A DNA stretch of 64,000 nucleotides from Leclercia adecarboxylata (GCF_006874705.1 NZ_CP035382.1:1550001-1614000); one strand, 5' to 3'; positions 45,653 through 55,677 are shown, counted from the stretch's first letter. Made by a program: numbers and translations. The notes: generated from the letters alone by a model not told the origin.

Positions 45653-46047
45653 AGGATCTGTTCGACGCCGGTACACTCCTCAAAAATAAACATTCTGCGC
45701 GGCATTTCTAACAGACGCATCCCCGCGACCTGGCAATGACGCAAGCGGATCGGCTGTGTAATCACGCTATTCGAGAAAAAGACATTACGCATATCGCAAT
45801 TCTCAAAACAGAGCCCGTCGATATAGCAGTGATTAATCAATAAACTGCTGAACTCAATATTACGAAACACACTTTGTTTTAGATTGCAGCGAAATATAAT
45901 AGCTTTGTTCTCACCTTCACAAATATCCAGCCACACTAAATGGCGGTTTTCCAGCAACCCCTGCAGTTCTGTTATAGTGGATTTATAGTCAGCTGGCTTT
46001 GCAAAAGTAAAAGGCGTAACGCCCTGACGCTTCGCGTTAAGGTTCAT
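45643..46047 (-). CDS. pentapeptide-repeat-like protein
   Basis: The 134-residue protein has, from about residue 50 to 105, a run of five-residue steps with a hydrophobic or aromatic centre (FRCNL, FRNIE, FENCD, FFSNS), as in pentapeptide right-handed helices. An alpha-helical N-terminal part precedes it. ATG 46047 was chosen because AGGAAATCC lies upstream; the ATG nine codons earlier has none. Cysteines recur in the repeat. The function is unknown. It is divergent from a caspase-like gene 192 bp away. Confidence 0.65.
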   Translation of the reverse strand: MNLNAKRQGVTPFTFAKPADYKSTITELQGLLENRHLVWLDICEGENKAIIFRCNLKQSVFRNIEFSSLLINHCYIDGLCFENCDMRNVFFSNSVITQPIRLRHCQVAGMRLLEMPRRMFIFEECTGVEQILFA

Positions 46048-46239
46048 AAGGATTTCCTGTTTTGAAGTAGTCATCGGAAGTGATGACGACGGTGTGGAAG
46101 TCCTTTATTACTTATATGCCCGTAGCGAAACAATGGCGATTTTGGACAATTATTTGCAGAGTTGGCCGATAAAATAAAAGTGCAAATACACAGCGTTATT
46201 AACCAGAAAAAAATATAATTTACCTTAAGGGAATATTTC

Positions 46240-46962
46240 ATGCCAATCAGCAAAAGTAAGAACGCTATTCTGGTATTTGAATCACCGTGGAAACTCGATG
46301 ATTATGATGCCAACCGCTCGTCAGTGCTGCCGTTTGTGCAGGGGATCGCCAAAATGCATGGCGATACCGAGGTCTATTCCCTGAATTTTTATAACAAAAA
46401 GAGCTTCGAGATTGCGCTGGAGTGCTTGTGCCGTCAGAAATTTGATAACACTCTCGTCTATATTGCGGCGCATGGCAGTAAAACCCGTATCGGCGATGTC
46501 TCGCTCGACGACATCCTCGACGCCATTAATCAAAAATCAAAGAAATTCAACATTAAAGGGTTAATGCTGGGCTCATGTTTTGCGGGCAGTAAAACTGAAA
46601 AACTGGAAATGTTCATCGAAGGTAGCAAACTGACCTGGTGCGCAGCCTATTCCTCCTCATGTTACTGGCTTCAGGGCACCATGCTTGACTGCGCTCTTCT
46701 TCACTGCGCCCTCAATATTGAAGATGCCCACTATAAAACGCATGAGGAGATGCAGCAGGCCTTTGCTGAGGCGGTTGCACCTTTCGCCCCAACTGGCATT
46801 ATCGGTACTGACAGTAAAGATCAACCCGTAGCGCTGTCCGAATCATTACAATTCGTGATTCAGCCAGAAGGGAGAGGTTTCCGCGCTCGCCTCTCATCTG
46901 AAGGTATTTTTGAACGCGCTAAAGAATATCGCTTAAGCGATGAAGCAGAAGAAACCTTCTGA
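46240..46962 (+). CDS. caspase-fold (clan CD) peptidase-like protein
   Basis: The 240-residue protein shows the caspase-hemoglobinase layout: a strand NAILVFESP at residues 8-16, then VYIAAHG with His78-Gly79, then GLMLGSCFAG with Cys113. A His-Gly and a strand-end Cys form the clan CD catalytic dyad. It is not fused to any recognition or TPR domain, and its C-terminal 100 residues match nothing I recognise. AAGGGAATA precedes the ATG. The family includes bacterial defence and cell-death proteases such as CHAT proteins. That role here is inference from motif and location. Confidence 0.7.
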   Translation: MPISKSKNAILVFESPWKLDDYDANRSSVLPFVQGIAKMHGDTEVYSLNFYNKKSFEIALECLCRQKFDNTLVYIAAHGSKTRIGDVSLDDILDAINQKSKKFNIKGLMLGSCFAGSKTEKLEMFIEGSKLTWCAAYSSSCYWLQGTMLDCALLHCALNIEDAHYKTHEEMQQAFAEAVAPFAPTGIIGTDSKDQPVALSESLQFVIQPEGRGFRARLSSEGIFERAKEYRLSDEAEETF

Positions 46963-47200
46963 TTCATACTCTGTCGCAAAGCGAATGATCCGAATTTTAG
47001 ATCGCCTCCGCACTGCTGGATCGGCTGTTTATTGCCTGCAATAACATCAACATGCCACCCGCAGTGCCGGTTTTTCCCTTCCAGTAAAATGTGATCTACC
47101 GCACATATACCTCTTCACAGACCGAAGCGAATGTCTAAGCTTAGTAGGCAACCGGATAAAACCAGACCCGAGACAACGCTAACCGGAGGTCCTGACCACC
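46963..47200. other. intergenic region upstream of treF
   Basis: This 238-bp gap separates the caspase-like gene from treF. It holds a good ribosome binding site (CCGGAGGT at 47182-47189). No repeat or terminator with a clear T-run was found. E. coli treF depends partly on sigma-S; no confident promoter could be drawn. Confidence 0.5.
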
Positions 47201-48850
47201 ATGTTCAACCAGAATATACGCACTGTAGAGACCGTAGAGTTCGATATAGAACAAGAACTTCTCTACGAAATCGATCCCTGCGAGTTAAAACTGGATGAAA
47301 TGCTCGAGGCGGAGCCGGAACCTGAAATGATTGAAGGGCTGCCCGCATCCGATGCGCTCACCCCTGCCGATCGCTACCTTGAGCTCTTTGAGCATGTGCA
47401 GTCGACGCGACTGTTTGCCGACAGCAAAACTTTCCCCGACTGCGCACCAAAAATGGATCCGCTCGATATCCTCATCCGCTACCGTAAGGTAAGACGTCAC
47501 CGGGACTTCAATCTGCGCCAGTTTGTGGAGAATCACTTCTGGCTGCCGGAAGTCCTGTCGAGCGAGTATGTTTCCGATCCGTCCCTCTCGCTCAAGGAAC
47601 ATATCGACAACCTGTGGCCGGTGCTGACCCGTGAGCCGCAGGATCACATCCCCTGGTCGTCGCTGCTGGCGCTGCCGCAGGCCTATATTGTGCCCGGCGG
47701 GCGATTCAGCGAAACCTACTACTGGGACTCCTATTTCACCATGCTGGGGCTGGCCGAAAGCGGACGCCACGACATGCTTAAGTGCATGGCGGACAACTTT
47801 GCGTGGATGATTGAACGCTACGGCCATATTCCCAATGGCAACCGTACCTACTATCTGAGCCGCTCTCAGCCGCCGGTGTTTGCCCTGATGGTTGAGCTGT
47901 TTGAAGAGGACGGCGTGCGCGGCGCCAAGCGCTATCTGGATCACCTGAAAATGGAGTATGCCTTCTGGATGGACGGCGCGGAGTCGCTGCTGCTCAACCA
48001 GGCCTACCGCAGCGCGGTGCGCATGCCGGATGGCTCTCTGCTTAACCGCTACTGGGATGACCGCGACACTCCGCGGGACGAATCCTGGATAGAGGACGTT
48101 GAAACCGCCCGCCACTCCGGTCGTCCGCCTAACGAGGTTTATCGCGATCTGCGCGCCGGGGCCGCTTCCGGCTGGGACTACTCCTCGCGCTGGCTGCGGG
48201 ATCCGAGCCGGCTGGCGAGTATTCGCACCACCCAGTTTATCCCAATCGATCTCAACGCCTTCCTGTTCAAGCTGGAGAGCGCCATCGCCAATATCTCGGC
48301 CTCGAAGGGGGACAAAGAGACGGCAGAGATCTTCCGCCAGAAGGCGAGCGATCGTCGCGCGGCGGTAAACCGCTATTTGTGGGATGAGGAAAACGGCTGC
48401 TATCGCGATTACGACTGGCGCCGGGAGGCACTGGCGCTCTTTTCTGCCGCCAGCATTGTGCCGCTGTACGTCGGTATGGCCACCCACGAGCAGGCTGAAC
48501 GTCTGTCGGATGCCGTAAAAGCCCGCCTGCTGACGCCGGGCGGTATTCTGGCTACCGAGTACGAAACCGGCGAGCAGTGGGATAAACCCAACGGCTGGGC
48601 GCCATTGCAGTGGATGGCAATCCAGGGCTTCAAGCAGTACGGCAACGACTCGCTGGGGGATGAAATCGCCTGGAGCTGGCTGCAGACGGTTAACCATTTC
48701 TACAAGACGCACTACAAGCTGATTGAGAAGTACCATATCGCCAGCAGCCAGCCTCGCGAAGGGGGCGGGGGTGAGTACCCCCTGCAGGACGGGTTTGGCT
48801 GGACCAACGGCGTGGTTCGCCGCCTGATTGGCCTGTACGGGGAGCCGTAG
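47201..48850 (+). CDS. treF: cytoplasmic trehalase
   Basis: The 549-residue GH37 enzyme splits trehalose into two glucose units. The trehalase signatures [16 protein letters not shown] (about residue 165) and [13 protein letters not shown] (about residue 466) are complete, and the C-terminal glycine-rich [19 protein letters not shown] is present. It equals E. coli TreF in length and has no signal peptide, unlike periplasmic TreA. It converges with the HEPN-type gene, 12 bp apart. Confidence 0.97.
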   Translation: MFNQNIRTVETVEFDIEQELLYEIDPCELKLDEMLEAEPEPEMIEGLPASDALTPADRYLELFEHVQSTRLFADSKTFPDCAPKMDPLDILIRYRKVRRHRDFNLRQFVENHFWLPEVLSSEYVSDPSLSLKEHIDNLWPVLTREPQDHIPWSSLLALPQAYIVPGGRFSETYYWDSYFTMLGLAESGRHDMLKCMADNFAWMIERYGHIPNGNRTYYLSRSQPPVFALMVELFEEDGVRGAKRYLDHLKMEYAFWMDGAESLLLNQAYRSAVRMPDGSLLNRYWDDRDTPRDESWIEDVETARHSGRPPNEVYRDLRAGAASGWDYSSRWLRDPSRLASIRTTQFIPIDLNAFLFKLESAIANISASKGDKETAEIFRQKASDRRAAVNRYLWDEENGCYRDYDWRREALALFSAASIVPLYVGMATHEQAERLSDAVKARLLTPGGILATEYETGEQWDKPNGWAPLQWMAIQGFKQYGNDSLGDEIAWSWLQTVNHFYKTHYKLIEKYHIASSQPREGGGGEYPLQDGFGWTNGVVRRLIGLYGEP

Positions 48851-48862
48851 CTCCCCGACCTA

Positions 48863-50458
48863 TCAGCGAATCACTTCATAAATGGCCGTCTGGATCGACT
48901 GCCATTTTTTAGTGCTTTCGTTCGGCTGCGCTTGTGCCCGCCGCTTCGCCTGATCCATCTCGCGTCGCTGACGTTCTACCACCGCCGGGACGGTACAAAA
49001 TGCCTGGAGATACTCCTTACGCAGGCCCGTCAGCGGCTGCCCTGCTGACATCGCATGGCCGAGGTTGGTAATAAACTGCCGACAGGGCTTTGGCTGCGCC
49101 ATTTGCAGACGATAGCGCATCAGGACCTCCAGCACCTCGCGATGGCCGACGGAGAGCGCATGCTCCGTCCAGGAGAGTTTCCAGTTCATCCCCGCTTTCA
49201 GGAACAACAGTGCCACCCGGGTATCGTTGCGGTCTATCGCCGCGCGGAAGTTATTCTCATCCCAGGTGACACCCATCCGCGTCAGCGTTTCGCGGGAGGA
49301 AGGCGTCTCGCGCATCTCTTCCACCACTGCCTTCACGGGCGCTACGGTACTGGCCGCCTGGGTCGGGGCGCTGCTTTCAATTAACAGCCAGGTGCCCATC
49401 ATCATCATCCCCATCACCATGACCCCAACCGCGCCCCATAGCACGACGGAAATCAGGTAATCGCGCTGCTCCGGAGTGCGCGCAGGCCGACGGTTCGGTT
49501 TATCAATGGTATCGCGCACCTCAAAAATATCGTCGCCAGTGGCTTTATTTTTTTTGCGCGCGTTCTCCCAGAAGAGATTCAGCTCGTGAACGCCTTCAGC
49601 CATCAGCCCGGCCGGGTTGACGGCGGTGCGGCCCTCTTCAAATGCCCGCTGCACGGGACCGGCGATCTGGGCATAGTAGTTATCCAGCAGCAACGTCTGC
49701 GCTGAGGTCAGCGGCTGGCTGGCAATGATGTTGTTGCGGATCAGGCGGATATCATCAAGAAAGGACTGGAGCGTTTTACGCGGCTCCACCATCAGCGTCA
49801 GCAGAGACGGATCGCTGAACAGCGCCGAGTAGGAGCGGGAATACTCTTTTTTATCCACCAGCATCAGGGCCAGCTCGCTGAACATCATGCCGCCGAGTGC
49901 GTCATTACGTTCCCCCTGCCGCAGCCAGCCGCGCACCCGATCGGCGCTGAACAGGGTTTTCAGGTGATTATTCAGGCGCGTCGGATCCGGCCACGCCTGC
50001 ATAATCAGCCCTTTAATCATCAGCTCCAGCGCCCGCACCTGCTTTTGTGCGTGCTGCTGACGTAGCTCATCGCTGGGGCCCATTTCCGTACTGTAGGTCA
50101 GCAGCGGCTGCTGCAAACGCAAATGTTCAAGCGCCGTCACAAAGCGCGTCGCGGCGATCAGCTGGTTGTCGCTTACATCCTGTCCACTTTCATACTGCGG
50201 CACTCGCTGCTGTAACAGCCGCAACTGTAAGGTGAACTGCGACAGTTCCGCATCGTTCAGGTTGAGCTGCTTTGCCACCCTCGCCCAGCCCCCCAGCGCC
50301 AGCCTGGCGGAATCGAGCTGCTCAAGGAACCAACGGGGATCTTTGCCTTCGGCAACGTGCACCTTTAACAGGAGCAGAATTTCCACGGAGGCCTGACGAA
50401 TAATTCCCAGACAGCGTTCGAACTGCTCGCGGATCAGGTGCGATTTACTGAGGGTCAT
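48863..50458 (-). CDS. HEPN-type membrane protein of the STY4199 family with ankyrin-like C-terminus
   Basis: The 531-residue protein has a long alpha-helical N-terminal part (residues 1-300) consistent with the HEPN-type family named after Salmonella STY4199. One membrane helix follows at about 333-357 (ISVVLWGAVGVMVMGMMMMG), then a segment with ankyrin-like repeats (NFRAAIDRNDTRVALLFLKAG). I could not find a canonical HEPN R-x4-6-H RNase motif; DIRLIRNN is the nearest. ATG 50458 has better spacing from AAGGA than ATG 50461. The function is unknown. Confidence 0.75.
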   Translation of the reverse strand: MTLSKSHLIREQFERCLGIIRQASVEILLLLKVHVAEGKDPRWFLEQLDSARLALGGWARVAKQLNLNDAELSQFTLQLRLLQQRVPQYESGQDVSDNQLIAATRFVTALEHLRLQQPLLTYSTEMGPSDELRQQHAQKQVRALELMIKGLIMQAWPDPTRLNNHLKTLFSADRVRGWLRQGERNDALGGMMFSELALMLVDKKEYSRSYSALFSDPSLLTLMVEPRKTLQSFLDDIRLIRNNIIASQPLTSAQTLLLDNYYAQIAGPVQRAFEEGRTAVNPAGLMAEGVHELNLFWENARKKNKATGDDIFEVRDTIDKPNRRPARTPEQRDYLISVVLWGAVGVMVMGMMMMGTWLLIESSAPTQAASTVAPVKAVVEEMRETPSSRETLTRMGVTWDENNFRAAIDRNDTRVALLFLKAGMNWKLSWTEHALSVGHREVLEVLMRYRLQMAQPKPCRQFITNLGHAMSAGQPLTGLRKEYLQAFCTVPAVVERQRREMDQAKRRAQAQPNESTKKWQSIQTAIYEVIR

Positions 50459-50609
50459 CATTTTCCTTTACGTGCTGCGCACATATGCAGAGGCAGCTGT
50501 CGGAGAGCGGTCTTTTTTCAAGTGGTTATACCAGATTAAACATAACCGATAACGGTCACTATTTCAGTGATAATGTTAAAATCATTTACAAAAGTTCCGG
50601 AGACCTGGC

Positions 50610-51137
50610 ATGCCTGTATTGCACACCCCGCGTTTAACCTGCTCCCCGCTACAGGAAGGAGACTGGCCCTTTTTTCTCTCGCTTCAGCAGCACCCCGATG
50701 TGATGCGCTACGTGGCCGAAGCCCGCCCGGAGGAGGCCATTCGCGAGGCTTTTGATGCGCGTCTGCCGGCATGGTCGCCGGGCAGCGATCGCTGGCTGTG
50801 CCTGGTGGTGCGCGATAATACCAGCCAGATGCCGCTCGGGGTCACCGGGTATATTCATCATGATGAGGATTGCGCCGAAGTGGGATTCTTGTTTGCTCCC
50901 CTGGCCCAGGGAAAAGGCTACGGCTTTGAGTCCTTACAGGCGGTGTGCGATTACGCCTTCGGCCAGGGAGGCATTCGCCGCTTAACCGCCACGGTAACGG
51001 CAGGCAATGTGGCCTCGAAACGCCTGCTGGAAAAAGTGGGGTTTGTGCTGGAAGGGGAACTGCGCGAAAGCTACTGGCTGGCAGGCCAGTGGCACAACGA
51101 CTGGCTGTTTGGGCTGTTAAAGAAAGAGTACCGCTAA
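50610..51137 (+). CDS. GNAT family N-acetyltransferase (RimJ/RimL-like)
   Basis: The 175-residue protein has the GNAT fold, with the acetyl-CoA loop at APLAQGKGYGFESL (about residues 96-109) and a C-terminal NVASKRLLEKVGF motif typical of RimJ/RimL-type acetyltransferases. It may acetylate a ribosomal protein, peptide or small amine; the target is unknown. CCGGAGACC precedes the ATG. Confidence 0.88.
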   Translation: MPVLHTPRLTCSPLQEGDWPFFLSLQQHPDVMRYVAEARPEEAIREAFDARLPAWSPGSDRWLCLVVRDNTSQMPLGVTGYIHHDEDCAEVGFLFAPLAQGKGYGFESLQAVCDYAFGQGGIRRLTATVTAGNVASKRLLEKVGFVLEGELRESYWLAGQWHNDWLFGLLKKEYR

Positions 51138-51169
51138 GGGTGCCGTGGGGATCCCTCCCCGGCACCAGG

Positions 51170-51928
51170 TTACAGAAACATTCCCCCGGAGAGTTCAATC
51201 CGCTGCGCATTCATCCAGCCAAGCTCGTCGCTAAGCAGGGCCGCAATTGCATCGCCAATGTCGTCCGGCAGCCCGACGCGCCCCAGCGCCGTCTGTGAAG
51301 CAATGTGCTGGTTCAACTCCTTGTTATCGCGCACGCGCCCGCCGCCAAAGTCAGTTTCAATGGCGCCGGGAGCAATAATATTGGCCGTGATCCCACGCGC
51401 CCCCAGCTCTTTTGCCTGATAGCGGGTAAGCACTTCCATCGCCCCTTTCATCGCCGCGTAGGTGCTCGAGCCCGGCAGAGTGAAACGTGCCAGACCGGAG
51501 GAGACATTCAGGATCCGCCCGCCGTTTTTTATCAAGGGTAACAGGCACTGCGTCAGGAAGAAGGGGCCCTTGAAATGGATGTTCATCACCTCATCAAACT
51601 GCGCTTCGGTGGTCTCAACATAAGGGGCGTATAAACCCACGCCTGCGTTGTTCAACAAATAATCGAAGCTGTTGCGCTGCCATACCGAATGCAATGTTTC
51701 CCTCACCTGTCCGGTAAAGGCGTCGAAGCTGGCAACTTCCCCGACGTTCAGCTGCAATGCCGCCGCCTTTACCCCTTTTAGCTCAATTTCGCGCACAACT
51801 TCGAGCGCCTCCTGCTGGCTACGGTTCCAGGTCAGGAGGATCCCGACACCTTTGTCTGCCAGCTTCAGCGCCGCGTTTTTACCGAGCCCGCGGCTGCCGC
51901 CAGTCACTAATGCAATACGTTCAGTCAT
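51170..51928 (-). CDS. short-chain dehydrogenase/reductase
   Basis: The 252-residue SDR shows GGSRGLG (residues 10-16), LLNNAG, the active-site Ser in VSSGLA and YAAMK. ATG 51928 (MTERIALVTGG) sets the start; the 21-codon upstream extension is not protein-like. It is divergent from a LysR regulator, a common arrangement in which the regulator controls the oxidoreductase. The substrate is unknown. Confidence 0.88.
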   Translation of the reverse strand: MTERIALVTGGSRGLGKNAALKLADKGVGILLTWNRSQQEALEVVREIELKGVKAAALQLNVGEVASFDAFTGQVRETLHSVWQRNSFDYLLNNAGVGLYAPYVETTEAQFDEVMNIHFKGPFFLTQCLLPLIKNGGRILNVSSGLARFTLPGSSTYAAMKGAMEVLTRYQAKELGARGITANIIAPGAIETDFGGGRVRDNKELNQHIASQTALGRVGLPDDIGDAIAALLSDELGWMNAQRIELSGGMFL

Positions 51929-52047
51929 AAGAAACCTCGTTTCGGCTGTGGTGGTGATTGAGAAAGAGCTTATTAGGTGATAGAAAATCAATAAATATGG
52001 CTAGCAACGCTTCACTGTTTCATATCCAACAACAATGAGTGCTCCCT

Positions 52048-52947
52048 ATGGATAAAATTCAGGCAATGCAGTTGTTCATTCGCGTCGCTGAACTGGAGAG
52101 TTTTTCCCGGGCAGCAGACTCACTGGGCCTTCCTAAAGGTAGCGTATCCCGTCAGATCCAGGCCCTGGAGAACGGGCTTGGCACCCGACTGCTGCACCGC
52201 ACCACGCGGCGCGTCAGTCTGACTCAGGACGGAATGGTCTATTACGAGCGGGCCAAAGATCTGCTGACCAACATGGATGAACTGGATGGTCTTTTTTTGC
52301 ACGACCCTGCCAGCGTCAGCGGAAGATTGCGGGTGGATATGCCCGTAAGCGTTGCGCGAAATTTAGTCATCCCTCGCCTGCCGCTTTTTCTACAACAGTA
52401 TCCCGGCATAGAACTGGAGCTGAGCAGCAGCGACCGGCTGGTGGATGTGGTGCGGGAAGGGTTCGACTGCGTGGTGCGCGTTGGCACCCTGAAGGATTCC
52501 GGCTTAATTGCCCGACCGCTTGGCAGGCTGTCGGTAATCAACTGCGCCAGCCCCGATTATCTGTCGCGTTTCGGCTATCCCGACGGGCTGGAGGATTTAG
52601 CCTCCCATGCGGTGGTGCACTACGCGGCGCACCCTGGCACCCGGTCACAGGGTTTCGAATACTACGACGGCGAGGCGAGCCACTGGGTTAAAACCGGCGG
52701 CGTGTTGACGGTCAACACTACCGAGACTTATAACGCTTCGGCACTCGCCGGGCTGGGGATTATTCAGGCACCGCGGGTAGGCGTGCGTGACGCGCTGCGC
52801 ACCAAAAAGCTGCTGGAGATCCTGCCGCAGTACCGCGCCCGACCGATGCCGGTGTCGCTCATCTATCCCCACCGCCGCAACCTCTCCCGCCGGGTGCATC
52901 TGTTTATGGCCTGGCTCACGGATATCATGAAAGCGTACGTTGACTGA
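52048..52947 (+). CDS. yhjC: LysR-type regulator, YhjC-like
   Basis: The 299-residue protein begins MDKIQAMQLFIRVAELESFSR, with a winged helix-turn-helix ending near residue 60 (LPKGSVSRQIQALE). Length, position before yhjD and strong similarity fit E. coli YhjC. It probably acts on the divergent SDR gene 119 bp away. ATG 52048 was chosen over GTG 52039. Confidence 0.85.
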   Translation: MDKIQAMQLFIRVAELESFSRAADSLGLPKGSVSRQIQALENGLGTRLLHRTTRRVSLTQDGMVYYERAKDLLTNMDELDGLFLHDPASVSGRLRVDMPVSVARNLVIPRLPLFLQQYPGIELELSSSDRLVDVVREGFDCVVRVGTLKDSGLIARPLGRLSVINCASPDYLSRFGYPDGLEDLASHAVVHYAAHPGTRSQGFEYYDGEASHWVKTGGVLTVNTTETYNASALAGLGIIQAPRVGVRDALRTKKLLEILPQYRARPMPVSLIYPHRRNLSRRVHLFMAWLTDIMKAYVD

Positions 52948-52998
52948 GTGCAGGCTATAATTTTAAGGACCTCCCGCTAATCAATAAGGAAAGTGCGC

Positions 52999-54039
52999 GT
53001 GACGCCGGAAAATAGTGAGCAACGCCCCACCCATGATCTGGACTTCGAACCGATTAAAAAACTGGAAAACAGCCCGCCTCCGCCGGCTGAACCTAAAGTC
53101 ACCTCTATACGTAAAACGGGGAGCCTGCTGGACAAAGCGAAGGACGCCTTCCAGCTGATTCAGCAGCAGCCGGTCATTGCCCACCTGCTGCGTGCCACCG
53201 AGCGGTTTAACGATCGACTGGGCAATCAGTTTGGCGCGGCGATCACCTACTTCTCATTTTTGTCGATGATCCCCATCCTGATGCTCTCTTTTGCCGCGGC
53301 GGGTTTCATTCTGGTGTCGCACCCGACCCTGCTGCAGGACATCTTCGGTAAAATTCTGCAGAACGTCAGCGATCCAACGCTGGCGGCCACCCTGAAAAGC
53401 ACCATCAGCACCGCCGTACAGCAGCGTACCACCGTGGGGATTGTCGGGCTGTTTGTGGCGCTCTACTCCGGCATTAACTGGATGGGCAACCTGCGGGAAG
53501 CGATCCGCGCCCAGTCGCGTGACGTCTGGGAGCGTAAACCGCAGGATGAGGAGAAAATCTGGATCAAGTATTTCCGCGATTTCGTTTCGCTGATTGGCCT
53601 GCTGGTGGCGCTGATTATCACCCTCTCCATCACCTCTGCGGCAGGCGCAGCGCAGCAGATGATTATCTCTGCGCTTTATCTCGATACCATCGAGTGGCTG
53701 AAGCCCGTCTGGCATCTGGTGGGGCTGGCGATCTCGATGCTGGCGAACTATCTGCTGTTCTTCTGGATCTTCTGGCGTCTGCCGCGCCACCGGCCGCGGC
53801 GCAAAGCGCTGATCCGTGGCACCTTCATTGCCGCGATTGGTTTTGAGGTGATCAAAATTGTCATGACCTACACCCTTCCGTCGCTGGTGTCTTCTCCTTC
53901 CGGGGCGGCATTCGGCTCCGTGCTGGGGTTGATGGCCTTCTTCTACTTCTTCGCCAGGCTGACGCTGTTCTGCGCGGCGTGGATCGCCACCGCCCAGTAC
54001 CCGGATGACCGGAGAATGCCCGGCAAAACACACCGTTAA
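52999..54039 (+). CDS. yhjD: inner-membrane protein YhjD (YihY/BrkB family)
   Basis: The 346-residue protein has a polar N-terminus (residues 1-75) and about six helices, with the family sequence FGAAITYFSFLSMIPILM. E. coli YhjD is an inner-membrane protein in which a mutation allows growth without Kdo in LPS, so a role in lipid A precursor transport has been proposed. GTG 52999 (MTPENSEQRP) was chosen because AAGGA lies 8 bases upstream; GTG 52993 is too close. Confidence 0.92.
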   Translation: MTPENSEQRPTHDLDFEPIKKLENSPPPPAEPKVTSIRKTGSLLDKAKDAFQLIQQQPVIAHLLRATERFNDRLGNQFGAAITYFSFLSMIPILMLSFAAAGFILVSHPTLLQDIFGKILQNVSDPTLAATLKSTISTAVQQRTTVGIVGLFVALYSGINWMGNLREAIRAQSRDVWERKPQDEEKIWIKYFRDFVSLIGLLVALIITLSITSAAGAAQQMIISALYLDTIEWLKPVWHLVGLAISMLANYLLFFWIFWRLPRHRPRRKALIRGTFIAAIGFEVIKIVMTYTLPSLVSSPSGAAFGSVLGLMAFFYFFARLTLFCAAWIATAQYPDDRRMPGKTHR

Positions 54040-54160
54040 GCACCTCATCGGGCTGGATAAGAACGCAATATTTCAGCCCGATTCATCATTTCAGCATATA
54101 AATCCAGCCTGTAACTTTTATTTAACCAAAAACCAGTTTTATCCTCTAAGTATTAATTTC

Positions 54161-54176
54161 TGTGAAGCATTTCATA
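54161..54176 (+). promoter_or_regulatory. possible CRP site upstream of yhjE
   Basis: TGTGA-AGCATT-TCATA matches eight of ten key positions of the CRP consensus. It sits in an AT-rich part of the 272-bp gap between yhjD and yhjE, which holds no other recognisable feature. CRP control is inferred. Confidence 0.4.
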
Positions 54177-54311
54177 GATGTGAATTTCCAGGTCTGAAAA
54201 TTATTCACTTTTTGCCGGCTTTTTCGCCATTCGCTGCGTTTGTTACAGATTGAAATGTCGCTTTTGCTGTGCGTAATATGGCCTTTCGTTCGCCAAAAAT
54301 AAGAAAAGTTT

Positions 54312-55634
54312 ATGCAAGCCACAGCCACAACACTCAATTCAGAGCAGGAAAACGCCCCGGTTAACTCGCGCAATAAAGTCGTCGTCGCATCGCTGATTGG
54401 CACCGCCATCGAATTCTTCGACTTCTATATTTACGCGACCGCTGCGGTCATCGTTTTCCCGCATATCTTCTTCCCGCAGGGCGACCCGACGGCGGCTACC
54501 CTGCAGTCGCTGGCGACCTTCGCCATCGCCTTTATCGCACGTCCTATTGGTTCAGCGCTGTTCGGCCACTTCGGCGATCGCGTCGGGCGTAAGGTGACGC
54601 TGGTCGCCTCGCTGCTGACCATGGGGATCTCTACTGTCGCCATCGGCTTGCTGCCGACCTACGAAACCATCGGTATTCTGGCTCCGCTGCTGCTGGCGCT
54701 GGCCCGTTTTGGTCAGGGTCTGGGTCTGGGCGGTGAATGGGGCGGCGCGGCACTGCTGGCCACCGAGAATGCGCCACCGCGCAAGCGCGCGCTGTACGGC
54801 TCCTTCCCGCAGCTGGGCGCGCCGATTGGCTTCTTCTTTGCCAACGGCACCTTCCTGCTGCTCTCCTGGCTGCTGACCGACGAGCAGTTCATGACCTGGG
54901 GCTGGCGTATTCCGTTTATCTTCTCGGCGGTGCTGGTGCTGATCGGCCTGTATGTGCGCGTCTCCCTGCATGAGACCCCGGTGTTCGCCAAAGTGGCCGC
55001 CGCGAAGAAACAGGTAAAAATCCCGCTCGGCACGCTGCTGACCAAACACGTCCGCGTGACGGTGCTCGGTACCTTCATCATGCTGGCGACCTATACGCTG
55101 TTCTACATCATGACCGTCTACTCCATGACCTTCAGTACCACCGCTGCGCCTGTGGGTCTGGGTCTGCCGCGTAACGAAGTGCTGTGGATGCTGATGATGG
55201 CGGTGATTGGTTTTGGCGTGATGGTGCCGATTGCCGGGCTGCTGGCTGACCGCTTTGGTCGTCGCCCGAGCATGATCGTTATCACTTCATTGATCATTCT
55301 GTTTGCGCTGTTCGTCTTCCCGCCGCTGCTGGGTTCCGGTAACCCGGCGCTGGTGATGGCTTATCTGCTGATTGGTCTGAGCCTGATGGGACTGACGTTC
55401 GGTCCGATGGGCGCGCTGCTGCCAGAGCTGTTTCCGACCGAAGTACGTTATACCGGAGCGTCATTCTCCTATAACGTCTCCTCGATTCTGGGGGCCTCTG
55501 TAGCGCCGTATATCGCCACCTGGCTGCAGGCGAACTACGGTCTGGCGTATGTCGGGTTCTACCTGGCGGCAATGGCGGCGCTGACGCTGATTGCCCTGCT
55601 GCTGACCCACGAGACCCGCCATCAATCATTGTAA
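54312..55634 (+). CDS. yhjE: MFS metabolite:H+ symporter YhjE
   Basis: The 440-residue transporter has 12 helices and is the same length as E. coli YhjE. The signature GHFGDRVGRKVTL between helices 2 and 3 and GEWGGAALLATE in helix 4 place it with ProP/ShiA-type symporters. The substrate is not established. A hairpin follows the stop. Confidence 0.94.
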   Translation: MQATATTLNSEQENAPVNSRNKVVVASLIGTAIEFFDFYIYATAAVIVFPHIFFPQGDPTAATLQSLATFAIAFIARPIGSALFGHFGDRVGRKVTLVASLLTMGISTVAIGLLPTYETIGILAPLLLALARFGQGLGLGGEWGGAALLATENAPPRKRALYGSFPQLGAPIGFFFANGTFLLLSWLLTDEQFMTWGWRIPFIFSAVLVLIGLYVRVSLHETPVFAKVAAAKKQVKIPLGTLLTKHVRVTVLGTFIMLATYTLFYIMTVYSMTFSTTAAPVGLGLPRNEVLWMLMMAVIGFGVMVPIAGLLADRFGRRPSMIVITSLIILFALFVFPPLLGSGNPALVMAYLLIGLSLMGLTFGPMGALLPELFPTEVRYTGASFSYNVSSILGASVAPYIATWLQANYGLAYVGFYLAAMAALTLIALLLTHETRHQSL

Positions 55635-55642
55635 TTCAAACT

Positions 55643-55665
55643 ACCCTCTCCCAAAGGGAGAGGGT
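55643..55665. terminator. hairpin after yhjE
   Basis: ACCCTCTCCC pairs perfectly with GGGAGAGGGT around a three-base loop. No long T-run follows on either strand, so it may be a repeat-type 3' stem-loop rather than a classical terminator. Confidence 0.55.
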
Positions 55666-55677
55666 GAATAACACCCA

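Noticed and set aside
47285..48736. 483-codon open frame antisense to treF
   Set aside because: Shadow of the trehalase gene; no ribosome binding site or recognisable domain.
54005..54253. Small gene after yhjD
   Set aside because: It begins inside yhjD and runs into AT-rich intergenic sequence with no ribosome binding site or protein-like features.
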